Source of the DNA: Pseudonocardiales bacterium
GTDB taxonomy: Bacteria; Actinomycetota; Actinomycetes; Mycobacteriales; Pseudonocardiaceae
NCBI GenBank assembly: GCA_019243635.1
Contig: JAFAUB010000032.1
Span: 1-64,000 of the forward strand
Direction of reading: 5' to 3'
DNA: 64,000 bases
Both the position numbers and the translations under genes were made by a program. Shown here in pieces: positions 8,609 through 19,503 of this stretch (positions within the stretch are counted from its first letter, which is position 1; every line of letters starts with the position of its first letter). Below the pieces are notes generated by a model, which was given only the letters and a program-made list of their open reading frames with translations, made no database searches and was not told the DNA's origin.

Positions 8609-9661
8609 TCAGTAAGCCCCCACCATCCGCATGGCGGGGACCGTCACCGCGTGCACCACACCCGTCCGCTCGGCCCCCCGAGACGGCTCGATCACCCGCG
8701 ACTCGGTGACGATGGCGGTGACCAGGTCGGCAGGGGTCACATCGAAAGCGGGGTTGAGGGCGGCGGACTCGGCCGGCGCCATCCGCCAGCCCCCCACCAG
8801 GAGTACCTCGTCGGGGTCCCGGTACTCGATGGTCACCGCCGCTCCGGTGGGCGTGTCCGGGTCCAGCGTGGCGGTCGGGGCGGCCACCACGAACGGGATA
8901 CCGGCCCTGGCCGCGGCCAGGGCCAGCGGGTAGGTGCCCACCTTGTTCACCACGTCGTAGTTGGCGGTGATCCGGTCCGCTCCGACGATCACCGCGTCTA
9001 CCCGCCCGCCGGCGATGAGCCCCGGACCCGCGGCATCGACCACCACCTGATGCGGCACGCCCAGCCGGGCGAGCTCGACCGCGGTGATCCGGGAGCCCTG
9101 CAGCAGCGGGCGAGTCTCCCCGACCACCACCATCCGGATCAGCGAGTCGGCGTGCAGCGCCCGGACCACGCCGAGCGCGGTGCCCCACTCCACGCAGGCC
9201 AGCGCGCCCGCGTTGCAGTGCGTGTGCAGCGTCATCGGCCGGTCGCCGACGTAGCTGCGCAGCAGGGCGGCGCCGAGCCGGGACAGCGTCGCGCACGCCC
9301 GCACGTCGGCCTCCACCAGAGCCTGCGCCACGTCCAGCACCGCGTCGGGTCCCCGCGCCACCGTGGGCAGCACCCGCTGCACCGCCCAGCTCAGATGTGC
9401 CGCGGTGGGGTGGGCTCCCGCGATGCGACGGGCATCGGCCCGCACGGTGTCGGGGTCGTACCCCCGCTCCGCCGACCGCGCCGCGGCGAGCGCGACACCG
9501 AGAGCACCCATCGCGCCCAGCGCGGGCGCACCGCGCACCACCAACCGGCGGATGGCGTCCACCACCTCGCTGACGGTCCGCAGGGCCACCCGCCGCTGCT
9601 GCGGCAGAGCCGTCTGGTCAACCACATCGACGTGTCCGTCGACCCACTCGATGGTGCGCAT
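8609..9661 (-). CDS. mtnA: S-methyl-5-thioribose-1-phosphate isomerase
   Basis: A 350-aa enzyme of the methionine salvage pathway that isomerises methylthioribose-1-phosphate to methylthioribulose-1-phosphate. RGAPALG (residues 43-49), the catalytic-cysteine region THCNAG (near 147) and the catalytic-aspartate region VGADRI (near 227) are all present. Length is normal. The ATG at 9661 follows AAAGG. The initiation region is tandemly duplicated 24 bp upstream, giving a four-codon leader ORF. No other methionine salvage gene is in the window. It converges on the upstream DoxX-like gene. Confidence 0.95.
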   Translation of the reverse strand: MRTIEWVDGHVDVVDQTALPQQRRVALRTVSEVVDAIRRLVVRGAPALGAMGALGVALAAARSAERGYDPDTVRADARRIAGAHPTAAHLSWAVQRVLPTVARGPDAVLDVAQALVEADVRACATLSRLGAALLRSYVGDRPMTLHTHCNAGALACVEWGTALGVVRALHADSLIRMVVVGETRPLLQGSRITAVELARLGVPHQVVVDAAGPGLIAGGRVDAVIVGADRITANYDVVNKVGTYPLALAAARAGIPFVVAAPTATLDPDTPTGAAVTIEYRDPDEVLLVGGWRMAPAESAALNPAFDVTPADLVTAIVTESRVIEPSRGAERTGVVHAVTVPAMRMVGAY

Positions 9662-9692
9662 GGATACCTTTCATAGGGTGCGCATGGATACC
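9653..9692 (-). repeat. Duplicated mtnA initiation region with MRTL mini-ORF
   Basis: The 16-bp sequence GGTGCGCATGGATACC occurs exactly at 9653-9668 and again at 9677-9692. On the coding strand both copies contain an ATG followed by CGC ACC. The downstream copy is the mtnA start. The upstream copy (ATG at 9685) reads M-R-T-L and stops at TGA (9671-9673), ten bases before the real ATG. This arrangement could couple or attenuate translation, or be a neutral slippage product. Confidence 0.85.
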
Positions 9693-9779
9693 CTGCCCCC
9701 GGGCTCGGCCTGCGGGCAACCTACGCGTCGCGCGGCAGGTCGCGCATCGTCCAACAGATGATCCCGCGCGGGCGAGAGG

Positions 9780-11072
<1,293 letters not shown>

Positions 11073-11170
11073 CCTCCCACGGTAGCTCGCCACGCGTTCG
11101 GGAGACAGAACGCGGATATCACACCGTGACCTGGCCACTCTGTCCCCAGGACGCAGCGAAGCGGGTAACA

Positions 11171-11848
11171 TCACGGGGCGAGCCGCTCAACGGCCCAGTC
11201 GCCCTCCTCGGCGACGTGGTAACGCAGCCGGTCGTGCATCCGGTTGGGCCTGCCCTGCCAGAACTCCACGCTCACCGGTCGGATCCGCACCCCGCCCCAG
11301 TGCGGCGGCAACGGGATCCGCTCGACATCGGCGAACCGGGCGGCCGCGTACTCCAGCGCAACGTCCACGGCGCGCCGGTCGGCCACCGCCGTGGACTGCG
11401 CTGAGGCCCACGCTCCCAGCTGAGCACCCCGAGGGCGGGTCTCCCAGTAGGCCGTGCACTCCTGCGAGGTGAGCATCTCGATCGGCCCGCGCAGGTGCAC
11501 CTGGCGATGCAGCGCGACCCAGGGGAATGTCACGGCGGCGAAGGCGGTGACGTTGAGGTCGTGCATCTTGGCGGAGGTGAGGTTGGTGTAGAACACGACA
11601 CCCCGCGAGTCGAGGCCCTTGGCCAGCACGGTCCGGGAGCTGGGCAGGCCCTCGGCGTCCGCGGTGGCCAGCACCATGGCGTTGGGCTCGGGAAGGCCCG
11701 CAACGAGGGCGTCGTCGAGCCACACCGCGAACTGCTCGTACCACGTGCCGGCGAGATCGGCCTCGTCCAGCGCACCGGCGGGGTAGGCGACCCGCATCCG
11801 GGCCAGCTCAGCGGTCCAGTCCCGCTGTCGTGTCCTCGCAGTCGCCAC
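11171..11848 (-). CDS. pdxH: Pyridoxine/pyridoxamine 5'-phosphate oxidase
   Basis: A 225-aa FMN enzyme that makes pyridoxal 5'-phosphate, the cofactor used by SerC encoded nearby. Visible family motifs are SRTVLAKGLDSRGVVFYTN (FMN binding), the RPRGAQLGAWASAQS region and the C-terminal WQGRPNRMHDRLRYH (substrate binding). The GTG at 11848 is chosen over the longer frame because GGGAG lies 8 nt upstream. The next gene on the strand is gltA. The pdxH-gltA pair next to a divergent citA is a familiar actinobacterial arrangement. Confidence 0.93.
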   Translation of the reverse strand: MATARTRQRDWTAELARMRVAYPAGALDEADLAGTWYEQFAVWLDDALVAGLPEPNAMVLATADAEGLPSSRTVLAKGLDSRGVVFYTNLTSAKMHDLNVTAFAAVTFPWVALHRQVHLRGPIEMLTSQECTAYWETRPRGAQLGAWASAQSTAVADRRAVDVALEYAAARFADVERIPLPPHWGGVRIRPVSVEFWQGRPNRMHDRLRYHVAEEGDWAVERLAP

Positions 11849-12043
11849 GCCGCACACTCCCGACTCATGATCCGCCTGCTCGCAACCTACGCCCAAAACC
11901 GGCCAAAACCTACGGTCCGTATTGCCCCAGGGCGGTTATCGGGTGCACTGTTAGCCCACCTGCGCGGCGCCGCACTGTGGCGTGCGCCCACACCCGCTGG
12001 CCGGTCAGCGACCCGCGCGCCCTATTCGCGCGAGGAGGACGGC

Positions 12044-13174
12044 ATGACTGTGGTGAACGGGCGGGCAACTGACACCGGTTTCAAGCCGGGGCTGGAGGAC
12101 GTGGTCGCGTTCCACACCGAGATCGCCGAACCGGATCGGGATGGCGGAGCGTTGCGCTATCGCGGCGTGGACATCGAAGATCTGGCCGGCCACGTGACTT
12201 TCGGCGACGTGTGGGCGCTGCTGACCGATGGCCGCTTCGGACACGGCCTGCCGCCCGCCGAACCGTTTCCGCTGCCGGTGCACACCGGTGACGTCCGGGT
12301 CGACGTGCAGGCCGCGCTGGCGATGCTCGCCCCGATCTGGGGCTACCGTCCGCTGCTGGACAGCTCCGACGCGCAGGCCCGCGCGGATCTGGCCCGGGCG
12401 TCGGTGATGGCGCTGTCCTACGTGGCGCAGTCGGCCCGCGGGATCCACCAGCCGGCCGTCCCGCAGCACCGGATCAACCAGTGCTCCACCATCACCGAAC
12501 GCTTCATGACCCGGTGGCGCGGCGACCCGGACCCGGCACACGTCAAGGCCGTCGACGCCTACTGGGTGTCGGCCGCTGAGCATGGTCTCAACGCCTCGAC
12601 CTTCACCGCTCGGGTGATCGCCTCCACCGGTGCCGACGCCGCCGCCTGCCTGTCCGGGGCGATCGGCGCGATGTCCGGCCCGCTGCACGGTGGCGCGCCG
12701 GCGCGGGTGCTGCCGATGATCGAGGAGGTGGAGCGCACCGGCAACGCCACCACGGTGGTCCGCGCGGTGCTGGACCGCGGCGAGCGGCTGATGGGGTTCG
12801 GCCACCGGGTGTACCGGGCCAAGGACCCGCGAGCCCGGGTGCTGGGCCGGACCTGCAAGGAGCTCGGCGCGTCGCGCTACGAGGTGGCGGTGGCGCTGGA
12901 GCAGGCCGCGCTCACCGAGCTGGGCGACCGGCGCCCGGACCGGGTGATCGCGACCAACGTCGAGTTCTGGGCCGCGGTGATCCTCGACTTCGCGCAGGTG
13001 CCGCCGCACATGATGCCGGCGATGTTCACCTGCGCCCGCACCGCTGGGTGGAGCGCGCACATCATGGAGCAGAAGCGCACCGGCCGGCTGGTGCGTCCGG
13101 CGGCGCAGTACGTCGGGCCCCGTCCACGGCGCCGGTGGGACGTGTCGGGCTGGGACGAGATCGGGCGCCCGTGA
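12044..13174 (+). CDS. citA: Second citrate synthase / 2-methylcitrate synthase-like (CitA)
   Basis: A 376-aa citrate synthase-fold protein, shorter than GltA and of the actinobacterial CitA type. Active-site regions are AEHGLNASTFTARVIAST, GPLHGGAPARVL, MGFGHRVYRAKDPRARVL and NVEFWAAVIL. The last has Glu where type II enzymes have Asp, as in other CitA proteins I recall. The ATG at 12044 has GAGGAGG six bases upstream. It is divergent from pdxH and ends five bases before the stop of the convergent RibD-like gene. Whether it uses acetyl- or propionyl-CoA cannot be read from the sequence. Confidence 0.85.
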   Translation: MTVVNGRATDTGFKPGLEDVVAFHTEIAEPDRDGGALRYRGVDIEDLAGHVTFGDVWALLTDGRFGHGLPPAEPFPLPVHTGDVRVDVQAALAMLAPIWGYRPLLDSSDAQARADLARASVMALSYVAQSARGIHQPAVPQHRINQCSTITERFMTRWRGDPDPAHVKAVDAYWVSAAEHGLNASTFTARVIASTGADAAACLSGAIGAMSGPLHGGAPARVLPMIEEVERTGNATTVVRAVLDRGERLMGFGHRVYRAKDPRARVLGRTCKELGASRYEVAVALEQAALTELGDRRPDRVIATNVEFWAAVILDFAQVPPHMMPAMFTCARTAGWSAHIMEQKRTGRLVRPAAQYVGPRPRRRWDVSGWDEIGRP

Positions 13175-13179
13175 GCGGG

Positions 13180-13947
13180 TCACCGCTGTAGCGCGTACCG
13201 GGCGAACAGCTGGCTGCCCGACTCCAGCAGCCCCACCAGCTCCAGGCCGACCGGCTCGGCCAGCGGCGCCCGGTCGACGATGGAGCGCGACCCAGCGCTG
13301 CCGGCCAGTGCGGGCGTGATGGACAGGAACAGCTCGTCGACCAGGCCGGCGGGCAGCAGTGAGGTGTTGAGGTTCGGCCCGCCCTCGCACAGCACCGAGC
13401 GCACGCCGTGCTCGGTGCGCAGCCGGGCGAGCATCGCGGACAGGTCCACCTCCTCGCCCGGTGCCGAGCGCAGGTAGCTGACGTCAGCGGCGCACTCGGC
13501 GAGCTTCGCGTCGCCAGCGGTGAGCACGACCACCCGGGAGTGCGGATCGGCCAGCAGCGGCAGGTCCGGGGTCAGCATCAGCCGGCGGCTCACGATGACG
13601 GCCAACGGCTCGGGTGCCAGCCCTCGGGCGACCCGGCGCTCCCGGCGCTGCGGGTCGCGGACCAGGCGCCCGTACCGCTCGGTGCGTACCGTCCCCGCAC
13701 CGACCATGACCGCATCGACGTGCGCCCGCAGCTCGTGGAACAGCTGCCGGTCCGCGGGGCTGCTGATCGGGGCGGTGCGATGCGCCACCGCGGCCGCGCC
13801 GTCGGCGGTGGCCACCATGTTGAGCACCAGGTAGGGACGGTGACCGGGGGCCAGATCGGCCAGCGCGAGCCCGTCCAGGGCCTCGACCGCAGTGACGCCA
13901 CCGGGCTCAGGCAGCAACCGCCGCAGCATCACGAGGGGCTCATCCAC
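13180..13947 (-). CDS. RibD C-terminal / pyrimidine-reductase-like protein
   Basis: A 255-aa protein with the dihydrofolate-reductase-like fold of the RibD reductase domain. PYLVLNMVATADGAAAV is the N-terminal nucleotide-binding strand, VDAVMVGAGTVRTERYG the central motif, and VLCEGGPNLNTSLLPAGLVD the C-terminal signature. The deaminase domain of RibD is absent. Stand-alone members are annotated as pyrimidine reductases, but several have unknown substrates. The GTG at 13947 was chosen because the longer frame begins with low-quality arginine-rich sequence. It converges on citA with five bases between stops. Confidence 0.8.
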   Translation of the reverse strand: MDEPLVMLRRLLPEPGGVTAVEALDGLALADLAPGHRPYLVLNMVATADGAAAVAHRTAPISSPADRQLFHELRAHVDAVMVGAGTVRTERYGRLVRDPQRRERRVARGLAPEPLAVIVSRRLMLTPDLPLLADPHSRVVVLTAGDAKLAECAADVSYLRSAPGEEVDLSAMLARLRTEHGVRSVLCEGGPNLNTSLLPAGLVDELFLSITPALAGSAGSRSIVDRAPLAEPVGLELVGLLESGSQLFARYALQR

Positions 13948-14009
13948 GCCCGTCAACCTACCGGCGCATACTGACACCGACGCACGATGACGGGTCGGTT
14001 GCCTTCGTC

Positions 14010-14042
14010 GGGTAGCCACGGGCTGTGTCCCCGTGGCTACCC
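14010..14042. repeat. Perfect 13-bp inverted repeat (possible terminator)
   Basis: GGGTAGCCACGGG at 14010-14022 pairs perfectly with 14030-14042 across a 7-nt loop. There is no T-tract on either side. It lies between the start of the minus-strand RibD-like gene and a decayed plus-strand gene. It may be a terminator left from an earlier gene order or a repeat element. Confidence 0.6.
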
Positions 14043-14237
14043 ACTGTGCTCCCCTGGTCGGAGGGCTGTTCGGGTCGGGCGGAGCAGCTCTCCTGTCGAA
14101 CTCGGCGCACTGAGAGCTTTCAAGATCGACCCGTCCCTCCCGGTGAGCTGCACGCCCTAAGTTCGTCGGGGCTGTGATTCGGTGGCGAAGCGCTGGACGG
14201 TGGTTCCTGGGATGTGGCGGCTGGGATATTGTGGGTC

Positions 14238-15150
14238 ATGGTGGGGGCCACGGCGGGTGTTTTCGAGTCATACCTCGGAGTTACGGCGGTGGCCGAGCGG
14301 GCGGTCGTTCGTGGCTGCGGCGGAGGTGCGGTGTCCCGGGCGGGGGATGCCGTCAGTGATATGGCGTATTCCACCGCGCGGGACCTCAAGCCCGCGCGGG
14401 TGTGTCGGGAGGCGGTGCGGGCCGCCGATGTCTGGGAGCCGCCCCGCGCCGGCTCGGAGCGCGCCGCAGTGGGGCGGGTGTGGAACGTGCCCGCTCGTAG
14501 TCCGGTGTTCACCGGACGCGGCGGGTTGCTCACCGCGCTGCGGGCCGCGTTGGATGAGAAACGCTCGACGGCGGTGGTGCAGGCCTTGCACGGGATGGGT
14601 GGGATCGGGAAGACCGCGCCGGCCATTGAGTACGCCCACCGGTATGGGGCTGCCTACGACGTGGTGTGGTGGGTCCCGGCGGAGGAACCAGTGCTGCTGC
14701 CGGATCGGTTGGCCGAGCTGGCCCAGGCGCTGGGCGTGGCGAGTGTCACCGACCCCACGACAGCGGCGGTGGCCCGGCTGCTGGGGGTGCTGCGGGAGCG
14801 GGACCGGTGGCTGCTGATCTTTGATAACGCCGAGGATCCCGGGGCGTTGGCCCGGTATCTGCCCGGGGTGGCGGGCAGGTGGTGATCACCTCCCGTAATC
14901 CCGGTTGGCATGAGCTGGCCACCCCGGTGGAAGTGGACGTGTTCGACGGGGGCGAGTCGATCGCACTGTTGCGCCGCCGCGCTCCGCAGCTCACCGACGA
15001 CCAGGCGGGGTGGGTCGCGGAGGAGCTGGGGGACCTGTCGTTGGCGTTGGCTCAGGCCGGTGCGCATCTAGCCGACACCACCACCGGCGTGCGTGACTAC
15101 CTCGCCCTGCTGACCGAGCGGACTACGGAGAGCATCCGCGGCCGCAAGGG
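14238..15150 (+). pseudogene. Decayed NB-ARC/STAND ATPase gene
   Basis: The frame contains a STAND-type nucleotide-binding region. [20 protein letters not shown] precedes the P-loop GMGGIGKT, and [20 protein letters not shown] is the Walker B region. The first frame ends at TGA near 14883. Homologous sequence ([20 protein letters not shown], then LALAQAGAHLADTTTGVRDY) continues at once in another frame from 14879, so a one-base deletion (or equivalent) breaks the gene. The tetratricopeptide C-terminus expected in this family is missing; similarity stops near 15150, where a minus-strand regulator remnant begins. Intact relatives are large signalling ATPases. Confidence 0.75.
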
Positions 15151-15945
15151 GTCGGGGCAGCTGGGCACCAGCGCGCGAGTCAGGTCACGCTGGGCGAGGA
15201 CCGTGTCCAGGGCGGCCTGCGGACCCATTGCGTGATCCTGCCGCCGACAGTGCCACAGCACCGCCTCGATGTGCCCGATGGTCTGCGCGTCGAGGCGGCT
15301 CGGCTCGGTGAGCGCCGAGGCCACGCGCTGGTACTCGTCACCGCCGATGGCGAACGGCAGGGACGCGATGGTCGCCGCCCAGCTCAGGGCACGGCGCATG
15401 TTACGACGGTCCATGGTGTGCGCCCAACCGCAGAGGGACTGGACGAGCTGATGGTACGCCTGGTCGCGGTCACGGGGCGTGCTGAGCACGTCACGACCAG
15501 ACGGCGCCACTGATCCGAGGCGCTGCGCAAGCGACGTGACGAAGTCGTCTGGCGACTGGAGACCGGTCGCTGTTTCCGGTGTGCCTGCCGCGGTATCACG
15601 ATGCCGGAAGTCAGGCAGGTCAGCGAGCAGGTCACTGACTGCGCACTCGTACAGCTCCGCCAGCTTGGCGAGGTTATCGAACGAAGGAACGTGCCCAGTC
15701 CTGCCCGGCCACTGTTCCCAGTAAGAAAACGACTTGAAGGTCTTCAGCTCATCGGGCCAGCGCCGGCTCCACTCGTCGGCGGCCTGGCGCTGGCTCCAAC
15801 CATGGGCGTAGCGCAGCGCCACCCGGGCATTGAAGCGGTAACGCCGCCGGAGCGCCTCGGCCACACCCACCCGTGACTCACCCTCAGCCCGCAGTGAATG
15901 CACCAGCTGCTCACGCCGCTGCTTCTGACCGCGTGGCTCACCCAC
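15097..15945 (-). pseudogene. C-terminally truncated XRE-type regulator
   Basis: A 282-aa frame with an N-terminal helix-turn-helix of the XRE type (VALRYAHGWSQRQAADEWSR, then SYWEQWPG and FDNLAKLAELYECAVSDLLA). An alpha-helical sensory region follows. Actinobacterial relatives I recall run to about 400 residues. Here the sequence loses character after RDLTRALVPSCPD and stops inside the end of the decayed NB-ARC gene facing it. The GTG at 15945 has GAGGAA six bases upstream. It could still make a DNA-binding protein, but a deletion that removed the 3' ends of both genes is the simplest reading. Confidence 0.6.
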
Positions 15946-16497
15946 ACTGCTTCCTCGACATCGCGGTGCCTCTCTCCATAGCCGGCTTTCGAACATGACA
16001 GAGGAACGTTACCGGCTGGGCACTTCCCGGCCAACCTGGTACGGAAACTCCCCGTGCGGTCAGGATGCCGGTTATCAGAGGTCGCGACTGCTCAGGGTGA
16101 GTCGTCACCGAAAACATGAGCACAGTGGTGACCAGGCCCCAGGGCCGGGATGACGAGACACCCCGGCGCGCGGTTGGTGTCCTCGTCGGTTAGTCATGCG
16201 CTTGTCCCAGCGCGGACCGAAGCACTGGCGGGCACCCCTCCCCCGAGCCGCGCGCTGTTCCGAGAACGGACTCGCCCCGGCCCTGGGTGCCGTCCACAAG
16301 GTGATGAGACCCATCATGATCGTGGTTTGGGTGCCGTCAGCGACATCCCGTGTCGTTTCCGGCACACAAACCGCGATCATCCCGTCACGCCGAACAGACC
16401 CGGCACACGAGCACCACCCCTGCCTCGATCACACCGAACCCGTCGGACCTAGCCGGCTAGAGCGAGTGGTGAGCCGGGCGCGTCACCGCACGCGAAC
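15946..16497. other. Intergenic region without a supported gene
   Basis: About 550 bases between the truncated regulator and purC. Open frames here have poor composition and no ribosome sites. The only clear structure is the long palindrome at 16316-16380. I see no convincing promoter for purC. Confidence 0.6.
16316..16380. repeat. 65-bp near-perfect palindrome
   Basis: Arms of 21 bp (16316-16336 and 16360-16380) pair with two mismatches; the left arm begins ATGATCGTGG and the right arm ends CCGCGATCAT. The 23-nt spacer contains a second small stem, CGACA/TGTCG. It lies in a gene-poor stretch about 120 bp before purC. The build recalls dispersed intergenic palindromes, but a genome search is needed to know whether it is repeated. 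Confidence 0.8.
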
Positions 16498-17350
16498 ATG
16501 GGTACGGTGGCCACGGTGGAGCGCGTATCCGCCGGCAAGGTGCGGGACCTGTACTCGATCGACGGTGACCTGCTGCTCGTCGCCTCGGACCGGATCTCGG
16601 TGTACGACGTGGTCCTCCCGACACCCATTCCCGACAAGGGTGCGCTGCTGACCCGACTGTCGGTGTGGTGGTTCGACAGACTCGGCGATGTGGTGCCCAA
16701 CCATCTGATCTCCGCCACCGACGTGCCGCCGAAGCTCACGACAAGGGCGATCCGCGTCACGCCGCTGCGGATGATCCCGGTGGAGTGCATCGCTCGCGGC
16801 TATCTCGCCGGTCTGGGACTGCGCGAGTACCAGAAGCTCGGCACCGTCTCGGGTGTGGCACTGCCTCCCGGACTGGTTCTGGGCAGCCGGTTACCCGAAC
16901 CGATTTTCACACCGACCACCAAGTTCTCCGACACCGGGCACGATGAGTTCATCACCTTTGACGACGTCGCGCGCGAAACCGGAGAGGATATCGCCCACCA
17001 CCTCCGTAGCTTGACGCTCGAACTCTATGCGAGGGCTGCCCAGCACGCCCTGGAGGGCGGCATCATCATCGCGGACACGAAATTCGAGTTCGGCTGGGAC
17101 GCCGCCGGTCGACTGACGCTCGGAGACGAAGCGGTCACGTCGGACTCATCGCGTTTCTGGCGCGCCGAGAGCTGGCGGCCCGGCGCGCCGCAGCATGCGC
17201 TGGACAAGCAGTTCGTCCGAGACTGGGCCCGGGGCACAGGATGGGACCGAGAGCCACCCGGACCGGTCATTCCCCCGGCGATCGTGGCGGAGACGCGGCT
17301 GCGCTACGTCGAGGCCTACGAGCGCATCACCGGGGCCACGTGGTCCCCAC

Positions 17351-17361
<11 letters not shown>
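16498..17361 (+). CDS. purC: SAICAR synthetase
   Basis: A 287-aa purine-biosynthesis enzyme joining CAIR with aspartate, using ATP. SAGKVRDLYSIDGDLLLVAS with DRISVYD is the ATP-binding start of the family. IPVECIARGYLAG, KFSDTGHDEFI and IADTKFEFGWD are further signatures. The ATG at 16498 gives the standard length but has no strong ribosome site. No other purine gene is adjacent; it lies alone between a decayed region and serC. Confidence 0.95.
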
Positions 17362-18633
<1,272 letters not shown>

Positions 18634-18715
18634 GGCCTGACGGGCGACGGCGTGCCTCCCCCGGCGTTACCGGCCACTGGCCTACGGTGGCGGGCACTGA
18701 CGTGGAGGTCCTTGG

Positions 18716-19465
18716 ATGCGCGCGCTGCGAGTAGCCGGTCTGGGGATCGATGGTTCCACGGTCATCCTGGAGACGGTCCCGCAGCGGCCCGGCGAGCGGC
18801 GGGAGCGGTTCACCCTGCCGGTGGAGGACGACCTGCGGGCAGCGGTACGGGGTGATCTCCCGCGTCTCGACCAGATCGAGACCGAGCCGGCGAGCCAGCT
18901 GCGACCCCGTGAGATCCAGGCTCGGATCAGGGCTGGAGCGTCTGTCGAGCAGGTGGCCGCCGCCGCCGGCGCGCCCAGCGAGCGGATCGAGCGGTTCGCC
19001 TACCCTGTGCTGCTGGAGCGATCCCGCATTGCCCAGCTGGCCCAGCGCGCCCACCCGGTGCGCGCCGACGGGCCCGATGTGCGCACCCTGGATGAGGTCG
19101 TCACCGAGGCCTTCCGCCAGCGAGGTCACGACTTCGGCTCAGTGACCTGGGACTCTCGGCGCGGAGAGGACGGCCAGTGGATCGTTGCGCTGCGCTGGCG
19201 GGCCGGTCGGTCAGAGAACCGGGCGCAGTGGACGTTTCACCCGGGCGCGCACGGCGGCACCGTCACCGCGATCGACGACCACGCCACCGACCTGATCGAT
19301 CCGCAACCAGCCGCGCCGCTGCGCACGGTGCCCCCGGCTCCCGAGGAGCATCCCAGCCCCCCGCCGGTGCTGCACGGGGCACCCCGCACACAACCCCGCA
19401 AGGCTCGCGCGGTCGTCCCCTCCTGGGAGGACGTCCTCCTCGGAGTCCGCTCACCCCACACCTGA
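18716..19465 (+). CDS. sepH: Septation protein SepH (DUF3071)
   Basis: A 249-aa homologue of SepH, which binds FtsZ and promotes divisome assembly in Streptomyces and mycobacteria. The N-terminal DUF3071 domain is evident, with LRPREIQARIRAGASVEQVA (a helix-turn-helix-like motif) and RIERFAYPVLLERSRIAQLA. The C-terminal third is proline-rich and probably disordered, ending in a short conserved VPSWEDVLLGVRSP. The ATG at 18716 has GGAGG seven bases upstream. Confidence 0.93.
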   Translation: MRALRVAGLGIDGSTVILETVPQRPGERRERFTLPVEDDLRAAVRGDLPRLDQIETEPASQLRPREIQARIRAGASVEQVAAAAGAPSERIERFAYPVLLERSRIAQLAQRAHPVRADGPDVRTLDEVVTEAFRQRGHDFGSVTWDSRRGEDGQWIVALRWRAGRSENRAQWTFHPGAHGGTVTAIDDHATDLIDPQPAAPLRTVPPAPEEHPSPPPVLHGAPRTQPRKARAVVPSWEDVLLGVRSPHT

Positions 19466-19503
19466 TCCTCCCCTCCCACCGCGAAAGAACTCGCTGAGCA
19501 CGC

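Noticed and set aside
16105-16652. Small ORFs on both strands across the palindrome upstream of purC
   Set aside because: No ribosome sites, poor composition, and their length is explained by the palindrome's GC content and purC shadow frames.
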